DNA of 13,827 bases. Source: an uncultured Collinsella sp. (GTDB lineage Bacteria > Actinomycetota > Coriobacteriia > Coriobacteriales > Coriobacteriaceae). Location of the stretch: NCBI GenBank assembly GCA_902494585.1, contig CABUUD010000043.1, positions 1 to 13,827 of the forward strand, read 5' to 3'. A program made the position numbers and the translations under genes. The notes beneath the pieces were generated by a model. That model was not told the DNA's origin, searched no databases, and saw nothing but the letters and a program-made list of their open reading frames with translations. Shown piece by piece: positions 13,763 to 13,827 of this stretch; positions within the stretch are counted from its first letter, which is position 1, and the number at the start of each line of letters is the position of its first letter.

Positions 13763-13827
13763 ATGGGCTGGAAAGAAAAACCATCCAGTAATAACGAACA
13801 AAAAGAAGCGGGGCTCGGTTCATTTCC
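13763..13827 (+). CDS. Gene E: start of a further gene, cut by the window edge
   Basis: An ATG at 13763 opens 21 in-frame codons (MGWKEKPSSNNEQKEAGLGSF) up to the edge. It lies 7 bases after gene D's stop. AAGAGGA (13754-13760) provides a close ribosome site that overlaps that stop codon. This tight coupling is typical of a functional partner. The hydrophilic N-terminus gives no family clue. Confidence 0.55.
   Translation, partial: MGWKEKPSSNNEQKEAGLGSF

Overview
The window is GC-rich, with dense genes on both strands. It looks like a chromosomal segment of a gut coriobacterium, most likely Collinsella or a close relative (class Coriobacteriia). That assignment is an inference from overall style: an NADH-type iron-sulfur/flavin fusion protein, an arginine/glycine-tailed DEAD-box helicase, and short hairpin repeats with a GGGGACAGGTTAC-type core. 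No single sequence proves it.

Left part (1-5685), all genes on the minus strand. It holds the 5' part of an iron-sulfur/flavin oxidoreductase (running off the left edge), a 420-base gap with REP-like hairpins, a DEAD-box RNA helicase with its terminator, a 694-base gap, a GNAT acetyltransferase, and a small acidic protein with two membrane helices. The 694-base gap contains a striking array: eight 16-bp repeats in strictly alternating orientation, 40-42 bp apart, separated by 24-26 bp spacers of mostly different sequence.

Right part (5952 to the right edge), all genes on the plus strand, reads as an accessory island. Gene A (870 aa) has two copies of an unrecognised domain plus an unrecognised C-terminal half. 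Gene B (423 aa) also carries an internal duplication. Gene C (805 aa) has an N-terminal membrane region, tandem Rossmann/TrkA-N-like domains and a C-terminal RyR-like domain. Gene D (407 aa) is a TIR domain joined by a charged linker to a DUF4357-like domain. Gene E begins 7 bases after D and is cut by the window edge. Gaps shrink along the series (192, 60, 25 and 7 bases), so C-D-E is very likely one transcript; A and B may be co-regulated or separately promoted.

The best candidate for an undescribed system is the C-D(-E) pair, possibly with A and B. A TIR enzyme that may consume NAD+ sits beside a membrane protein with a nucleotide-binding Rossmann domain and a RyR-like domain. The working hypothesis is a signalling or defence module in which a TIR-made NAD+ derivative acts on a membrane effector. 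This is inferred from domain content and adjacency only.

The intergenic regions around the island carry a second repeat family with a GTTGCGCAAC core (four exact copies and one degenerate). Some of its copies are paired in the same 16-26-16 geometry as the array.
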